Assembly (NCBI GenBank): GCA_900543485.1
Contig: UQRM01000044.1
Span: forward strand, 1 to 14,659
From: an uncultured Eubacterium sp.
GTDB taxonomy: Bacteria; Bacillota; Clostridia; Peptostreptococcales; Anaerovoracaceae
Direction of reading: 5' to 3'
Length of the DNA stretch: 14,659 bases
The position numbers and the translations under genes are program-made. The notes below the pieces were generated by a model. That model searched no databases. It was given only the letters and a program-made list of their open reading frames with translations, and was not told the origin of the DNA. This document shows positions 13,930 through 14,659 of this stretch, one piece after another; position 1 is the stretch's first letter, and every line of letters begins with the position of its first letter.

Positions 13930-14607
13930 ATGCGGTATCTTTCAGTTGCTGAAATAGCAAAAAAATGGAATATATCGGAACGCAGTGTGAGGAATTACTG
14001 CGCTCACGGGCGTGTGCCGGGTGCTTTTCTTACCGGAAAAACATGGAATATTCCTGAGGACGCGGAAAAACCGGAGCGCTTAAATAAAAAGAAGGAACAT
14101 CCGCTTACACTGCTGGACATTTTGCAGGACCAAAAAGCGAGCAAATATTCCGGCGGTATTTACCATAAAACACAGATTGATTTAACGTATAACTCAAACC
14201 ATATTGAAGGTAGCCGCCTGACCCATGAGCAGACCAGATATATTTTTGAAACCAATACCATTGGTGTGGAAAACGAAGTTCTCAACGTAGACGATGTGAT
14301 CGAAACCGATCTCTCGACTGAAGAAATAGCTGCTCTATCCGCTCTGCATACTTACTATCCTACCACAACAATCAGCAATGACGCTGGATGCGACATGACA
14401 GCGGCATATGTCACGCAATACTATCAGGGTGTCGGGGACGCAATGTTTTACGGGGTGGCTGATAACCTGACTACGGAAGCGTCTGGGACAAGCGTACTGG
14501 ATGCGCACCAGGGGAAGGTGCTTGATAATAAGATCGGGGCGTTGAATGATCTGGAAACGACGGCGAAAAGCTCAGCAGTTGCGGCGATGGCTGACCTTGA
14601 TGGATGA
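13930..14607 (+). pseudogene. Truncated HTH/Fic protein fused in frame to phage tail-type sequence
   Basis: From ATG 13930 (GGAGG upstream) the open frame has 225 residues of two unrelated origins. Residues 1-126 match the start of a Fic-family protein with a helix-turn-helix leader: V-A-E-I-A-K-K-W-N-I-S-E-R-S-V-R-N-Y at 6-23, and the Fic inhibitory-helix motif (S/T)xxxE(G/N) as S-N-H-I-E-G at 89-94. Fic enzymes AMPylate proteins, but the catalytic HPFx(D/E)GNxR motif should come later and is absent. From residue 127 (about base 14308) the sequence becomes L-S-T-E-E-I-A-A-L-S-A-L-H-T-Y-Y-P-T-T-T-I-S-N-D-A-G, then S-V-L-D-A-H-Q-G-K-V-L-D-N-K-I. That style is typical of phage tail or baseplate structural proteins. 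A Fic enzyme is therefore not made. The joint keeps the frame, so a chimeric protein could still be expressed. In-frame ATG 13894 was rejected as start for lack of a ribosome site. Confidence 0.75.
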
Positions 14608-14659
14608 TGACCCGATGTCGGTCACGGGGTATGCGATTGGTGCGTTGGCTGTGATGCTG
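14308..14659 (+). pseudogene. Phage tail-type structural gene fragment, frameshifted, runs off the window
   Basis: The phage-like reading frame begins at the Fic joint and stops at TGA 14605-14607. Removing a single G near 14602-14603 lets the frame continue as D-D-D-P-M-S-V-T-G-Y-A-I-G-A-L-A-V-M-L to the window edge, which reads like the same low-complexity structural protein. So the fragment lacks its own start and carries a one-base insertion. It may be the edge of a degraded prophage extending to the right. Which virion part it came from cannot be told. Confidence 0.6.

Overview
The window reads as chromosomal DNA of an anaerobic Firmicute of class Clostridia, most likely Lachnospiraceae-like (inference). 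The signs are an EFR1-type flavodoxin/ferredoxin gene, strong AGGAGG-type ribosome binding sites, textbook TTGACA-17-TATAAT promoters, clostridial-type Wadjet genes, a DUF4143 ATPase and the remnant of a transposase that looks ISLre2-like. Base composition is mixed: the ordinary genes are moderately GC-rich, while the insertion-sequence scar and some intergenic stretches are AT-rich.

Layout, left to right. (1) 1-169: the tail of an SGNH/GDSL hydrolase, its stop overlapping the stop of a convergent flavodoxin/double [4Fe-4S] protein (166-927, minus). (2) 928-1173: a compact divergent control region. It holds a minus-strand promoter for the flavodoxin/ferredoxin gene and a perfect plus-strand promoter for a membrane-anchored class I methyltransferase (1174-2010). 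The spacer of the plus promoter is filled by a 6+6 bp dyad that looks like a repressor operator. (3) 2066-2418: promoter and 5' part of a response regulator gene, broken by a one-base deletion and then cut off by the left end of a transposase relic (about 2419-2738). (4) 2844-9445: a complete four-gene Wadjet (JetABCD) operon with its own extended -10 promoter beginning just past the transposase relic. (5) 9477-10814 (minus): a P-loop ATPase with a DUF4143 and nuclease-like C-terminus, convergent with jetD, with its own promoter and an imperfect direct repeat. (6) 10990-13793: a MarR-regulator operon of marR, SPL-family radical SAM protein, mutM/fpg and GNAT acetyltransferase. Its consensus promoter is followed by a 15-bp tandem repeat and a dyad. 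(7) 13930-14659: a helix-turn-helix/Fic protein cut off before its catalytic motif and fused in frame to phage tail-type sequence, which is itself frameshifted at 14602 and runs off the window.

How the genes work together. JetA, JetB and JetC form an SMC-like (MukBEF/MksBEF-type) motor that loops DNA, and JetD is the TOPRIM nuclease that cuts small circular DNA, so the module is expected to act against plasmids. Flanking relics (broken response regulator, insertion-sequence end, Fic/phage chimera) mark this as a recombination-prone accessory region. The marR operon pairs a base-excision glycosylase with a radical SAM protein of the spore-photoproduct-lyase superfamily under a likely autoregulated promoter, suggesting an inducible DNA-damage or stress response. 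That last point is inference.

No tRNA, rRNA, CRISPR array or convincing rho-independent terminator was seen.
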